From NCBI RefSeq assembly GCF_017573545.1, contig NZ_JAGEOK010000014.1, positions 124,001-188,000 on the forward strand: a stretch of DNA of 64,000 bases, written 5' to 3'. Made by a program: the position numbers and the translations under genes. Every line of letters starts with the position of its first letter. Position 1 is the first letter of the stretch. The notes beneath the pieces were generated by a model. It made no database searches, was not told the origin of the DNA, and was given only the letters and a program-made list of their open reading frames with translations. Shown piece by piece: positions 50,993 through 59,616 of this stretch. Origin of the DNA: Actinomadura nitritigenes. GTDB lineage: Bacteria; Actinomycetota; Actinomycetes; Streptosporangiales; Streptosporangiaceae.

Positions 50993-51934
50993 ATGAACAC
51001 CGCGACCAAGCTGGGCGCCTACGTGGCGGCGCTGGCCGTCGTCTTCGGCGGGGCCGCCGCGATCGGCACCGCGACCGGCCCGGTCGGCGAGGCCGACGAC
51101 GGCGGTCATGGCGGGCACGGCTCGCACGGGTCCCACGGCGGGACGCCGGCGGGCGCGGCCGTCCCCGGCGGGCTGCAGGTCAGCCAGGGCGGCTACACCC
51201 TGCACCCGCAGACGGCCGACGTGCGGCCGGGCGTGCGGACCGACTTCCGGTTCACCATCGACGGTCCGGACGGCAGGCCCGTGACCAGGTTCACGCCGCT
51301 GCACGGCAAGCGGCTGCACCTGATCATCGCCCGCCGGGACCTGTCCGGCTTCCAGCACCTGCACCCGACCGAGGTCGGCGGCGGCGTGTGGGCGGTCGCG
51401 GTCGTCCTGCCGAAGGCCGGCGCGTACCGGTTCTTCACCGACGTCCAGCCGGAGGGCGCCAAGGAGGCGCTGACGCTGGGCGTCGACGTCGCCGCCGCGG
51501 GCGACTTCCAGCCCGTCCCGCTGCCGCGGCCCGAGCAGGTCGCGAAGGTGGACGGCTACGAGGTGAGGCTCGCCGGGGCGCTGGCCCCCGGCGCGTCGAG
51601 CAGGCTGACGCTGTCGGTGAGCAAGGACGGCAGGCCGGTCACGGACCTGGAGCCGTACCTGGAGGCCTACGGGCACCTGGTCGCGCTGCGGCAGGGCGAC
51701 CTGGCCTACCTGCACGTCCACCCGGACGGCGAGCCGGGCGACGGCAGGACGAAGCCGGGACCCGACATCACCTTCTACGCCGAGGCCCCCAGCGCGGGGA
51801 CGTACCGGCTCTACCTGGACTTCCAGCACGGCGGCAAGGTCCGCACGGCGGAGTTCACCGTGACGGCGGGGCCGTCGTCCGCGCCGGTCGAGCAGGGCGG
51901 CCAGGGCGAGGGCCACGGCGAGCACACCCACTGA
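50993..51934 (+). CDS. His-rich exported/membrane-anchored protein of copper operon
   Basis: 313 residues. One N-terminal hydrophobic helix (about 5-28, uncleaved anchor or signal), then a His/Gly cluster GGHGGHGSHGSHGG, then beta-rich domains with further His pairs (FQHLHPTEVGGGVWAV, LAYLHVHPDGEPGD) and a C-terminal GHGEHTH. The His-rich ends and the HLHP/HVHPD motifs suggest metal binding outside the membrane. It sits between copZ and copA, so export or buffering of copper is likely by context. I do not recognise a characterised family. Confidence 0.8.
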   Translation: MNTATKLGAYVAALAVVFGGAAAIGTATGPVGEADDGGHGGHGSHGSHGGTPAGAAVPGGLQVSQGGYTLHPQTADVRPGVRTDFRFTIDGPDGRPVTRFTPLHGKRLHLIIARRDLSGFQHLHPTEVGGGVWAVAVVLPKAGAYRFFTDVQPEGAKEALTLGVDVAAAGDFQPVPLPRPEQVAKVDGYEVRLAGALAPGASSRLTLSVSKDGRPVTDLEPYLEAYGHLVALRQGDLAYLHVHPDGEPGDGRTKPGPDITFYAEAPSAGTYRLYLDFQHGGKVRTAEFTVTAGPSSAPVEQGGQGEGHGEHTH

Positions 51935-51965
51935 CATCCCGTACGGTCGAAGCGAAGGAGGAGCG

Positions 51966-54287
51966 ATGACCACCGGCGCCGTGCCAGAAGCGGAATCCGG
52001 GCGGATCGAGCTGGCGATCGGCGGGATGACGTGCGCGTCGTGCGCCAACCGCATCGAGCGCAAGCTGAACAAGCTCGAGGGCGTCACCGCCACGGTCAAC
52101 TACGCCACCGAGAAGGCCAGGGTCGAGTACCCCGCAGGGGTGTCTCCGGAGGACCTGGTCGCCACGGTGGAGGCGGCCGGCTACACCGCCGAGCTGCCCG
52201 CCCCGCCCAAGGGCGAGGACGCGCGGGGCGAGCAGGACGAGCCCGATGACGGGCTGCGCACGCTGCGGCAGCGGCTGATCATGTCGGTCGTGCTCGCGGT
52301 CCCGGTGATCGCGATGGCGATGGTCCCGGCGCTGCAGTTCGACAACTGGCAGTGGCTGTCGCTGACGCTGGCGTCGCCGGTCGTCGTCTACGCGGGCTGG
52401 CCGTTCCACAAGGCCGCGTGGACGAACCTGCGGCACGGCGCCGCGACGATGGACACGCTGGTGTCCGTCGGGACCCTCGCCGCGTTCGGCTGGTCGCTGT
52501 GGGCGCTGTTCTTCGGCACCGCGGGCGAGACCGGCCTCAAGCACGGGTTCGAGTTCTCCATGACCCGCTCGGACGGGTCGATGAACATCTACTTGGAGGC
52601 CGCGTCCGGCGTCATCGCGTTCATCCTGGCGGGCCGCTACTTCGAGGCGCGCTCCAAGCGCCGCGCGGGCGCCGCCCTCAAGGCGCTGCTGGAGCTGGGC
52701 GCCAAGGAGGTCTCGGTCGTCCGGGACGGCCGCGAGGAGCGCATCCCGGTCGAGAAGCTCGCGGTGGACGACGTGTTCGTGGTCCGTCCGGGCGAGAAGA
52801 TCGCCACGGACGGCGTGGTGACCGAGGGGTCGTCGGCGGTCGACGCGTCGCTGCTGACCGGCGAGTCGGTCCCGGTGGAGGTCGCGCCGGGCGACGCGGT
52901 GGTCGGCGCGACGGTGAACGCGGGCGGGCGGCTGCTGGTCCGCGCGACGCGGGTCGGCGCCGACACCCAGCTCGCGCAGATGGCGCGGCTGGTGGAGGAC
53001 GCGCAGACCGGCAAGGCGCAGGTGCAGCGGCTCGCCGACCGGATCTCGGGGATCTTCGTCCCGGTGGTGATCGCGCTGGCCGTCGCGACGCTGGGCTTCT
53101 GGGTCGGCACCGGCTCCGGCCTGGCCGGGGCGTTCACCGCGGTGGTCGCGGTGCTGATCATCGCCTGCCCGTGCGCGCTCGGCCTGGCCACCCCGACCGC
53201 CCTCATGGTCGGGACGGGGCGCGGCGCGCAGCTCGGCATCCTGATCAAGGGCCCGGAGGTGCTGGAGTCGACCCGCCGGATCGACACGGTCGTGCTGGAC
53301 AAGACCGGCACCGTCACCACCGGCCGGATGGCGCTGGTGGACGTCCACACCGCCGACGGCGCGGACGAGGCGGAGGTTCTGCGGCTGGCGGGGGCGCTGG
53401 AGAACGCGTCCGAGCACCCGATCGCGCAGGCCATCGCCAAGGGCGCGGCCGAGCGGGTCGGAACGCTGGGCACCGTCGAGGACTTCGCCAACGTCGAGGG
53501 CCTGGGCGTGCAGGGGATCGTCGACGGGCACGGGGTCCTGGTCGGCCGGCCTCAGCTGCTCGCCGAGTGGTCGCAGCGGCTGACCCCCGGCCTGGAGCGG
53601 GCCATGTCGGAGGCACAGGCCCGCGGCCGGACCGCCGTCGCGGTCGGCTGGGACGGCGAGGCCCGCGCGGTGATCACCGTCGCGGACCAGGTCAAGCCGA
53701 CCTCGGCGGAGGCGATCGCGCAGCTGCGGGCGCTCGGGCTGCGGCCCGTCCTGCTCACCGGCGACAGCGAGACCGTCGCCCGCACGGTGGCCGACGCGGT
53801 CGGGATCGAGGAGGTCATCGCCGAGGTCCTGCCGCAGGACAAGGTCGACGTCGTCAAGCGCCTGCAGGGCGAAGGGCGGACCGTCGCGATGGTCGGCGAC
53901 GGCGTCAACGACGCCGCGGCGCTCGCCCAGGCCGACCTCGGCCTGGCGATGGGCACCGGCACGGACGTGGCGATCGAGGCGTCCGACCTGACCCTGGTCC
54001 GCGGCGACCTGCGGGCCGCGGCGGACGCGATCCGGCTGTCCCGGCGCACGCTCCGCACGATCAAGGGCAACCTGTTCTGGGCGTTCGCCTACAACGTGGC
54101 GGCGCTGCCGCTGGCGGCGACCGGGCTGCTCAACCCGATGATCGCGGGCGGCGCGATGGCGTTCTCCTCGGTCTTCGTGGTCAGCAACAGCCTGCGGCTC
54201 CGCCGGTTCAAGGCGCTGAACGGCGACCCGGCGCCGCCCCCGGCGGCCGCGGTCCCGGGCCGCCAGGAGGTCCGGGCGGCCCACTGA
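51966..54287 (+). CDS. copA: Copper-exporting P1B-type ATPase CopA
   Basis: 773 residues. One N-terminal HMA domain with GGMTCASCANRIERKLNKLEG (C23, C26), eight transmembrane segments, actuator TGES, the Cu(I) channel motif C401-P-C403, phosphorylation D445 in DKTGTVTTG, the SEHPIAQA motif and hinge MVGDGVNDAAALAQADLG. The CPC motif with a single HMA marks the P1B-1 copper exporter group. Third gene of the operon; strong GGAGGAG before the ATG. Followed by a hairpin terminator. Confidence 0.96.
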   Translation: MTTGAVPEAESGRIELAIGGMTCASCANRIERKLNKLEGVTATVNYATEKARVEYPAGVSPEDLVATVEAAGYTAELPAPPKGEDARGEQDEPDDGLRTLRQRLIMSVVLAVPVIAMAMVPALQFDNWQWLSLTLASPVVVYAGWPFHKAAWTNLRHGAATMDTLVSVGTLAAFGWSLWALFFGTAGETGLKHGFEFSMTRSDGSMNIYLEAASGVIAFILAGRYFEARSKRRAGAALKALLELGAKEVSVVRDGREERIPVEKLAVDDVFVVRPGEKIATDGVVTEGSSAVDASLLTGESVPVEVAPGDAVVGATVNAGGRLLVRATRVGADTQLAQMARLVEDAQTGKAQVQRLADRISGIFVPVVIALAVATLGFWVGTGSGLAGAFTAVVAVLIIACPCALGLATPTALMVGTGRGAQLGILIKGPEVLESTRRIDTVVLDKTGTVTTGRMALVDVHTADGADEAEVLRLAGALENASEHPIAQAIAKGAAERVGTLGTVEDFANVEGLGVQGIVDGHGVLVGRPQLLAEWSQRLTPGLERAMSEAQARGRTAVAVGWDGEARAVITVADQVKPTSAEAIAQLRALGLRPVLLTGDSETVARTVADAVGIEEVIAEVLPQDKVDVVKRLQGEGRTVAMVGDGVNDAAALAQADLGLAMGTGTDVAIEASDLTLVRGDLRAAADAIRLSRRTLRTIKGNLFWAFAYNVAALPLAATGLLNPMIAGGAMAFSSVFVVSNSLRLRRFKALNGDPAPPPAAAVPGRQEVRAAH

Positions 54288-54296
54288 CACCGCCGG

Positions 54297-54334
54297 CGAG
54301 CGCGCGGTCCCCTGCCCGGGGGGCCGCGCGCTCG
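54297..54334. terminator. Terminator of the copper operon
   Basis: 11-bp stem CGAGCGCGCGG / CCGCGCGCTCG with a 16-nt loop, 9 bp after copA and followed by CTGTTTC. Confidence 0.8.
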
Positions 54335-54335
54335 C

Positions 54336-54351
54336 TGTTTCATGTGAAACC
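54336..54351. other. Near-consensus parS site
   Basis: TGTTTCATGTGAAACC differs from the bacterial parS consensus TGTTTCACGTGAAACA at two of 16 positions (one within the 14-bp core). It sits between convergent copA and tenA, a neutral position for ParB loading. Confidence 0.45.
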
Positions 54352-54386
54352 CGCACGCTCACAGGGGATCCGCGGGCCTCGGAGGG

Positions 54387-54995
54387 CTAGAGGGGGACGT
54401 CCCAGAAGGCGAGTTCGTGGCGCATGCCCTGGAGGAACAGGCTCTCCGCGCGGACGGGATCGACGCCGGACTCGTCGATCATCTGGGCGATGCGGCGGGT
54501 CAGCTCCGCGAATCCGGGGTCGGCGTAGGTGTCGACCCAGCGGCGGTAGCGCGGCTCCGCCGGCGGGTCCCCGGCGAGGCGGGCGCCCAGCGTCGAATAG
54601 CCCCACATGCAGGGGTAGAGGGCGGCGAGCCCGTCCCCGTAGGCGGCGGCGCTGTCCAGCAGGAACGCGGTGTAGGCGGCGCAGGGCGGCCCCTTCCGGG
54701 CCCCGTCCAGGTCGGCGCCGAACTCCGCGGACAGCGCCCGGTGCAGGTCCAGCTCGTCGTGGTAGGTCGCGTGCGCCAGGTCGACGAGATCGCCGAGATG
54801 CGCGGACGGCGCCTGCCAGGCGAGCCGGGAGAACACGCGGACGTAGTCGTGCAGGAACAGGTAGTCCTGTTCGAGCCAGGAGCGGAAGACCGCGTCGTCC
54901 AGGTCGCCGTTCGCGATGCCGGCGACGGTCGGGTGCTTCAGCTGCTCCTCGACCAGCGGGCGGCCGAGCTCCTCCAGATGCGCCGCGAGACTCAT
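54387..54995 (-). CDS. tenA: TenA-family thiaminase II / aminopyrimidine aminohydrolase
   Basis: 202 residues. TenA signature residues: D44 (SWLEQDYLFLHDYVRVFSRL), nucleophile C129 in ALYPCMWGYS, and E184 plus H193 near the C-terminus (ESLFLQGMRHELAFWD). It hydrolyses amino-HMP or degraded thiamine to recover HMP. Together with the riboswitch-controlled CytX-like permease this forms a salvage route. The ATG has no clear ribosome site, so a leaderless mRNA is possible. Confidence 0.93.
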   Translation of the reverse strand: MSLAAHLEELGRPLVEEQLKHPTVAGIANGDLDDAVFRSWLEQDYLFLHDYVRVFSRLAWQAPSAHLGDLVDLAHATYHDELDLHRALSAEFGADLDGARKGPPCAAYTAFLLDSAAAYGDGLAALYPCMWGYSTLGARLAGDPPAEPRYRRWVDTYADPGFAELTRRIAQMIDESGVDPVRAESLFLQGMRHELAFWDVPL

Positions 54996-55029
54996 GAACG
55001 CCAGTCTGGCATCACCCCGGACACGACCA

Positions 55030-55061
55030 GGCCCCGCCGGGTCTTGCGGCCCGGCGGGGCC
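55030..55061. terminator. Hairpin between deacetylase-glycosyltransferase gene and tenA
   Basis: Perfect 12-bp stem GGCCCCGCCGGG / CCCGGCGGGGCC with an 8-nt loop, 35 bp upstream of tenA and about 170 bp after the preceding minus-strand gene. It would end that transcript. Confidence 0.7.
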
Positions 55062-55232
55062 CTGGTCAAGCACCGGTGTGTGGGTCGCCTCTCGGCGAAA
55101 GGCTCAACACGGCTCCAGCCGAACGGTATTCCGTGAAGGCGATAGATGAGGCCCGGGGACACCAGGCACACCGGCTGTCATGTGTAACCGATGGGGCCCC
55201 CGGGATTGTTCCCGCCCGCCGGACCGGATCCG

Positions 55233-57389
55233 TCAGCCGGTGGACACGGGCTGCGGAGGGACGTCGGAGAACGTGCCGGTGCGGCGGATCGTGTGCCAGC
55301 CGAGCCGGGCCCCCAGCAGCGCCGTGACCACCGACTGGACCACGACCAGGTACATGAGCTGCCGGTACACGAACTGCTGGAGCGGCAGCGCCCACAGCGG
55401 GCGGATGCGCTCGCCGTCCAGCCAGAGCGCGTACGCGCCCGCGGCCGTCTGCGCCGCCACGAACCCGGCCCACAGCAGGATCGGCTCCACGGGGTTCAGG
55501 AACACCAGGCCGAACAGCGCGAACAGGTCGACGGCGGGCGCGAACAGCGGCAGCACCACCTGGAACACCGTCAGGTAGGTGAGGCAGCGGCGCCCGAACC
55601 GCCCCGACGCGCCGCGTTCCACCAGCGACCGGCGGTGCTTCCACATCGCCTGCATCGTCCCGTAGCACCAGCGGTACCGTTGCCGCCACAGCTGCCGCAG
55701 CGACGACGGCGCCTCCGTCCAGGCGATCGCCTTCTCCTCGTACACGACGCGGTACCCGGACCGGCAGATCGCCATGGTCAGGTCGGTGTCCTCCGCGAGG
55801 GTGTCGGAGGGGACGCCGCCGACCCGCGCCAGCACCGACCGGCGGAACGCGCCGATCGCGCCGGGGACGGTCGGCATGCACTGCAGCACGTCGAACATCC
55901 GGCGGTCGAGGTTGAAGCCGATCACGTACTCGATGTGCTGCCAGCGGCCGAGGAGCCCGCCCCGGTTGGCGACCTTGGTGTTGCCGCTCACCGCGCCGAC
56001 CCGCGGATCGGCGAGCGGCCCGACGATGTGCCGGAGCGTGTCCCGCTGGAACACCGTGTCGCCGTCCACCAGCACGAGGATCTCCGAGCGCGCCACGGCC
56101 GCGCCCGTGTTCAGGGCGCTGGGCTTGCCGCCGTTGGGCTTGCGGACGAGCCGGACGCCCGGCAGGGCGAGCCCCTCAACGATCGCGGCGGTGCGGTCCG
56201 ACGACCCGTCGTCCACCACGATCACCTCGAACGCGCCCGGATAGTCGGTGTCGAGGAGCGAGCGGACCGTCGCCGCGATCCCGGCCTCCTCGTTGTAGGC
56301 GGGCACGATGACGGAGAGGGCCGGGTACGGCCCGGGCGGCGCCGGGCCTGCCGGCGGCCCGCGGCGGGACGGCCGCCGGCGGGTCGGCCGCCGGACGCGC
56401 CGGACGTGCACGTGCGCGAAGACCAGCAGCAGCACGAGCCTCAGCACGTACAGGGCCCCGGCCACGCCGAACAGCCCGCCCAGCCAGCCGGTGAGCGCGG
56501 ACGCGGTCCGCTGCGCGGCGACCAGCGTCCAGCCGATCGCCTTCTCCCGGCCCGGGACGGCGATGTCGGCGGCGGGCATCCGCATCGCCTGCGACAGCGT
56601 GGTGAAGCGGTAGCCGCGCGGCTGGAGCCGTTCGATGATCTGCTCGACGGCGGCGACGGTCTGCGCCCGGTCGCCGCCCGCGTCGTGCAGCATGACGACG
56701 GCGCCCTGGCCGCGCCGCTCGGCCGCGAGCGCGGTCTTGACGATCTCGGCGGTGCCGGGCCGCCGCCAGTCCTCGGTGTCGCGGTCGGTGAGCACGACGA
56801 CGTACCCGTCGTCGCCCGCGCGGCGGGCCGCCCGCCACTCCGGCGCGGTCAGGCCGTCCGGGACGGAGGAGTACGGCATCCGCATCAGCCGGGTGTGGAC
56901 CCCGGCCGCTCCCGCCAGCGCCCGCTGCGTGAGGTCGAGTTCCAGGCGCGCGCGCCAGGCCGGGGCGGTCGCGAGGTCGACGTGCGTGTAGGTGTGCGAG
57001 CCGATCTCGTTGCCCTCGCGCAGGATGCGGCGGGTCAGCCCCGGGTTCTCGGCGATGCGCGCGCCGACGGCGAAGAAGGTGCCGTGCGCGCCGTGGCGGC
57101 GCAGGACGTCGAGGATCCGCGGCGTCCAGGTCGGGTCGGGGCCATCGTCGAAGGTCAGCGCGATCGTCTTGGCCGGCGTCCGCAGCGAGTGCGGCGTCCC
57201 GCCGGCCAGGTTGAGCACCGGGCCGCCGGAGGTGATCGCGGACGGCGCGGGGGCGGGGTGCGCCGGGTCCTTGCGCGGCGCCTCGCCGACCGCGCCGTGC
57301 GCGTAGCCGTCCAGCAGCAGCAGGACGGTCAGCGCCAGGCCGCCGAGCAGCAGCAGGACCCAGTGGCCCCGCGGTTCGCCTCGCCTCAT
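55233..57389 (-). CDS. Polysaccharide deacetylase fused to processive GT2 glycosyltransferase
   Basis: 718 residues. One N-terminal helix, then a NodB-like CE4 deacetylase with LTFDDGPDP (D81, D82) and SHTYTH (H132, H136), a central transmembrane helix near 300-325, and a GT2 domain (from ~355) with DDGSSD near 391, VDGD, AEDTD near 538 and QRYRW near 571, followed by 3-4 helices. This pairs synthesis of a beta-linked amino-sugar polymer with its N-deacetylation, as PgaB/PgaC do separately. The polymer is unknown; poly-GlcNAc or a chitin-like glycan is plausible. Confidence 0.92.
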   Translation of the reverse strand: MRRGEPRGHWVLLLLGGLALTVLLLLDGYAHGAVGEAPRKDPAHPAPAPSAITSGGPVLNLAGGTPHSLRTPAKTIALTFDDGPDPTWTPRILDVLRRHGAHGTFFAVGARIAENPGLTRRILREGNEIGSHTYTHVDLATAPAWRARLELDLTQRALAGAAGVHTRLMRMPYSSVPDGLTAPEWRAARRAGDDGYVVVLTDRDTEDWRRPGTAEIVKTALAAERRGQGAVVMLHDAGGDRAQTVAAVEQIIERLQPRGYRFTTLSQAMRMPAADIAVPGREKAIGWTLVAAQRTASALTGWLGGLFGVAGALYVLRLVLLLVFAHVHVRRVRRPTRRRPSRRGPPAGPAPPGPYPALSVIVPAYNEEAGIAATVRSLLDTDYPGAFEVIVVDDGSSDRTAAIVEGLALPGVRLVRKPNGGKPSALNTGAAVARSEILVLVDGDTVFQRDTLRHIVGPLADPRVGAVSGNTKVANRGGLLGRWQHIEYVIGFNLDRRMFDVLQCMPTVPGAIGAFRRSVLARVGGVPSDTLAEDTDLTMAICRSGYRVVYEEKAIAWTEAPSSLRQLWRQRYRWCYGTMQAMWKHRRSLVERGASGRFGRRCLTYLTVFQVVLPLFAPAVDLFALFGLVFLNPVEPILLWAGFVAAQTAAGAYALWLDGERIRPLWALPLQQFVYRQLMYLVVVQSVVTALLGARLGWHTIRRTGTFSDVPPQPVSTG

Positions 57390-57391
57390 CC

Positions 57392-58042
57392 TCAGGCCGG
57401 CTTCTTGGTGTGCCCCCGCGCGGGCGGGGACGCGTGGGAGTTGCCCGGACGGCTCGTGGACGTGGTGGCCGAGGGCGTGGCGGTGGGCGCGGATGACGCG
57501 GCCGGCGCGGACGATGTGGACGGCCCGGCCGTCGACACCGGTTTCGACGTCGTGGAGGGCGCTTGTGGCGACGCACCCGACGTGCCGGTGCGTGGACGCT
57601 GGCTCGGCGACGCCCCACCACGCTCACCCGGCTTGCCGGCGCGCGCGCTGGCCGGCTCGTGCCCGCCCTTAACAGGATGCGTGGACGGCGCGTTCCACGG
57701 TGTCCCGGGCACCGCGGCGCCCGTTGCCGCACCGATGCCGAGCGCGCCGAGGAAGACGATGAGCAGTGCGCCCGCCAGCAGCCCGATCCGCCGTGCCATC
57801 CGGTGCCGCCGCCCGGTCGCGTCCACGAACACCGGCGACCCGTCCGGCCCGGTGGCCCGGGGATCGTCCGGGGGCGCGCCGCCCGGAGGCGGGGCGGGCC
57901 TCGCGGACACGGCCTGCGTCAGGGGCACGGTGTGCAAGGGGGGAACGGCATGCTTCGGGCCCCCGGCGCGGTCCGGTGCGGCACCGGGTTCCTCGTTCGG
58001 GCCGTGCCGGTGTGCAGGCAAATCGCGGATCATGTCGTCCAT
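57392..58042 (-). CDS. Single-pass membrane protein with Pro/Ser/Thr-rich extracellular tail
   Basis: 216 residues from the ATG at 58042 (GTG one codon earlier possible). A Pro-rich cytoplasmic part is followed by one helix (LLAGALLIVFLGALGIG, ~85-105) and a ~110-residue Ser/Thr/Pro/Ala tail. It ends 2 bp before the deacetylase-glycosyltransferase start, so they form an operon and it may help that enzyme. No known domain; biased composition limits inference. Confidence 0.7.
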   Translation of the reverse strand: MDDMIRDLPAHRHGPNEEPGAAPDRAGGPKHAVPPLHTVPLTQAVSARPAPPPGGAPPDDPRATGPDGSPVFVDATGRRHRMARRIGLLAGALLIVFLGALGIGAATGAAVPGTPWNAPSTHPVKGGHEPASARAGKPGERGGASPSQRPRTGTSGASPQAPSTTSKPVSTAGPSTSSAPAASSAPTATPSATTSTSRPGNSHASPPARGHTKKPA

Positions 58043-58151
58043 CACTTCGCGTCAGGGGACGAACGTCGCGCGCGTTCCGGCGAGCGGCCGTTCACAACGG
58101 TCAGCGCCGAGCACCTCGTACATGTCACACCACACCTGAATTGCCTGCACA

Positions 58152-58829
58152 ATGACGCACGTGACGCGAGTGCGGCAGGAGGGCGCGGGCGGCGAGGACG
58201 ACCTCGACCGCGCCCTTCGCGCGGCCCAGCAGGGGGACGAGGGGTCCTTCCGCGTGCTCTACCGCGACGTCCAGCCCCGGCTGATCCGCTTCGCCGGCGC
58301 GCTCGTCGGCGCGGACGCCGAGGACGTCACGTCCGAGGCGTGGCTGCAGATCGCCCGCGACCTGCCCGCCTTCCGCGGCGACATCGACGGGTTCCGCGGC
58401 TGGACCGCCACGATCACCCGGCACCGCGCGCTGGACCACCTGCGCCGCCGGTCCCGCCGCCCGGCCGCCGACGCGCCCGCCGAGGAGCTGCTCACGCTCG
58501 CGGCGCCCGCCGACACCGAGGCGCTGGCCCTCGACGGGATCGCCACCGAGGACGCGCTGCGGCTGATCGCCGGGCTGCCGCGCGACCAGGCCGAGGCGGT
58601 GCTGCTGCGCGTGGTGGTGGGACTGGACGCCAAGTCCGCGGGGAAGGTGCTCGGGAAGCGGCCGGGCGCGGTCCGCACCGCCGCCCACCGGGGCCTGCGC
58701 CGCCTCTCGGAGCGGCTCGCGGGGTCCGCCGGCGCGGTCTCCGGGACCGTTCCGGCGCCGCAGGCGGGCTCGCTGCCCGCCGCCCGAAGTGACAAAAGCG
58801 GCGGTACGGGCGCTGAAGGGGTGAGATGA
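58152..58829 (+). CDS. ECF-type RNA polymerase sigma factor
   Basis: 225 residues. Sigma-2 YRDVQPRLIRFAGALVGADAEDVTSEAWLQIARDL and sigma-4 IAGLPRDQAEAVLLRVVVGLDAKSAGKVLGKRPGAVRTAAHRGLRRL (split blocks) are clear; no fused SnoaL domain. Stop overlaps the next ATG in ATGA, so it is coupled to the probable anti-sigma protein. Divergent from the deacetylase-glycosyltransferase operon, which may be a target. Confidence 0.92.
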   Translation: MTHVTRVRQEGAGGEDDLDRALRAAQQGDEGSFRVLYRDVQPRLIRFAGALVGADAEDVTSEAWLQIARDLPAFRGDIDGFRGWTATITRHRALDHLRRRSRRPAADAPAEELLTLAAPADTEALALDGIATEDALRLIAGLPRDQAEAVLLRVVVGLDAKSAGKVLGKRPGAVRTAAHRGLRRLSERLAGSAGAVSGTVPAPQAGSLPAARSDKSGGTGAEGVR

Positions 58830-59569
58830 GCGACCATCAGCGAGCCCGACGGCTCGATCAGCGCACTGCCGAGCGGCTGCTCGACGGAGCCCCGGCGAGC
58901 CGCGCGAACGGAGCCGCCGGCGGGCACGACGCGCTGCGCGCGCTGCTGTCGGCCGCCGCCGGTCCGCCGCGGCCGGGGGAACTGGCCGGCGAGGACGCCG
59001 CGGCCGCGGCCTTCCTGGCCGCCCGGGCGCGGCCCGAGGCGCGCCGCTCGCGCTGGTCCGCCGTGCCCCGCTACGCGACGGTCAAGGTCGCCGTGGTCGC
59101 CGCCACGCTCGCGGCGTTCGGCGGCGGCGTGGCGGTCGCGGCGAGCACCGGGCACCTTCCGGGGCAGTCCCCGGCGCCCGCGTCGTCCCGCCACCCCGCG
59201 CCGAAGCATTCGTGGAACGGCGGCGACCGCCTGCCGTCGCGGTCGCCGTCGCCGACCGTGGTCCCGCGCGCGACGCCGCCGCGGCATCCGAAGCCGAGCC
59301 CGTCGCCGAAGGGCAAGCCCCAGCACGCCCGGACGACGCCTCCCGGCCAGGCGAACAGCAGGTCCCCGAAGGCGAAGAAGACGCACTCGAACAACGGGCA
59401 GAGCAACGGCAGCAGCGGAAGCGGCAACGGAAGCAGCAGCAGCAGCAAGGGGAGCGGCGACGGACGCGTCCCCGACAAGGCGAGCGCCGGCACGAAGGAT
59501 CACAGCCAGGGCCGGGGCGGCGGGAACGCTCCCCGGCAGCGCCGCCCGACACCCGCGCCGTCCACATAA
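58826..59569 (+). CDS. Probable anti-sigma membrane protein with Ser/Pro-rich extracellular region
   Basis: 247 residues. A helical cytoplasmic part of about 80 residues (RARRLDQRTAERLLDG, ALRALLSAAAGPPRPGELAGED) precedes one helix (VKVAVVAATLAAFGGGVAVAA, ~85-106) and a low-complexity Ser/Pro/Lys/Asn tail. No HxxxCxxC zinc motif, so it is not a canonical ZAS anti-sigma factor. Role inferred from coupling to the ECF gene and the topology. The tail resembles the one in 57392-58042. Confidence 0.75.
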   Translation: MSDHQRARRLDQRTAERLLDGAPASRANGAAGGHDALRALLSAAAGPPRPGELAGEDAAAAAFLAARARPEARRSRWSAVPRYATVKVAVVAATLAAFGGGVAVAASTGHLPGQSPAPASSRHPAPKHSWNGGDRLPSRSPSPTVVPRATPPRHPKPSPSPKGKPQHARTTPPGQANSRSPKAKKTHSNNGQSNGSSGSGNGSSSSSKGSGDGRVPDKASAGTKDHSQGRGGGNAPRQRRPTPAPST

Positions 59570-59616
59570 TGAGAATTGATTGCCAGAATGTGGACAGCGC
59601 GTCCTAGGCTCGCACC

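Noticed and set aside
58123..58149. TGTCACA upstream of the ECF gene at 58152, resembling an ECF41 -35
   Set aside because: At the required 16-nt spacing the sequence is TGCA, not CGTC, and the sigma protein is not of the ECF41 type.
59401..59470. AGC-rich repeats resembling a short repeat array
   Set aside because: They encode a Ser/Gly/Asn-rich low-complexity tail and have no regular spacers, so this is not a CRISPR array.
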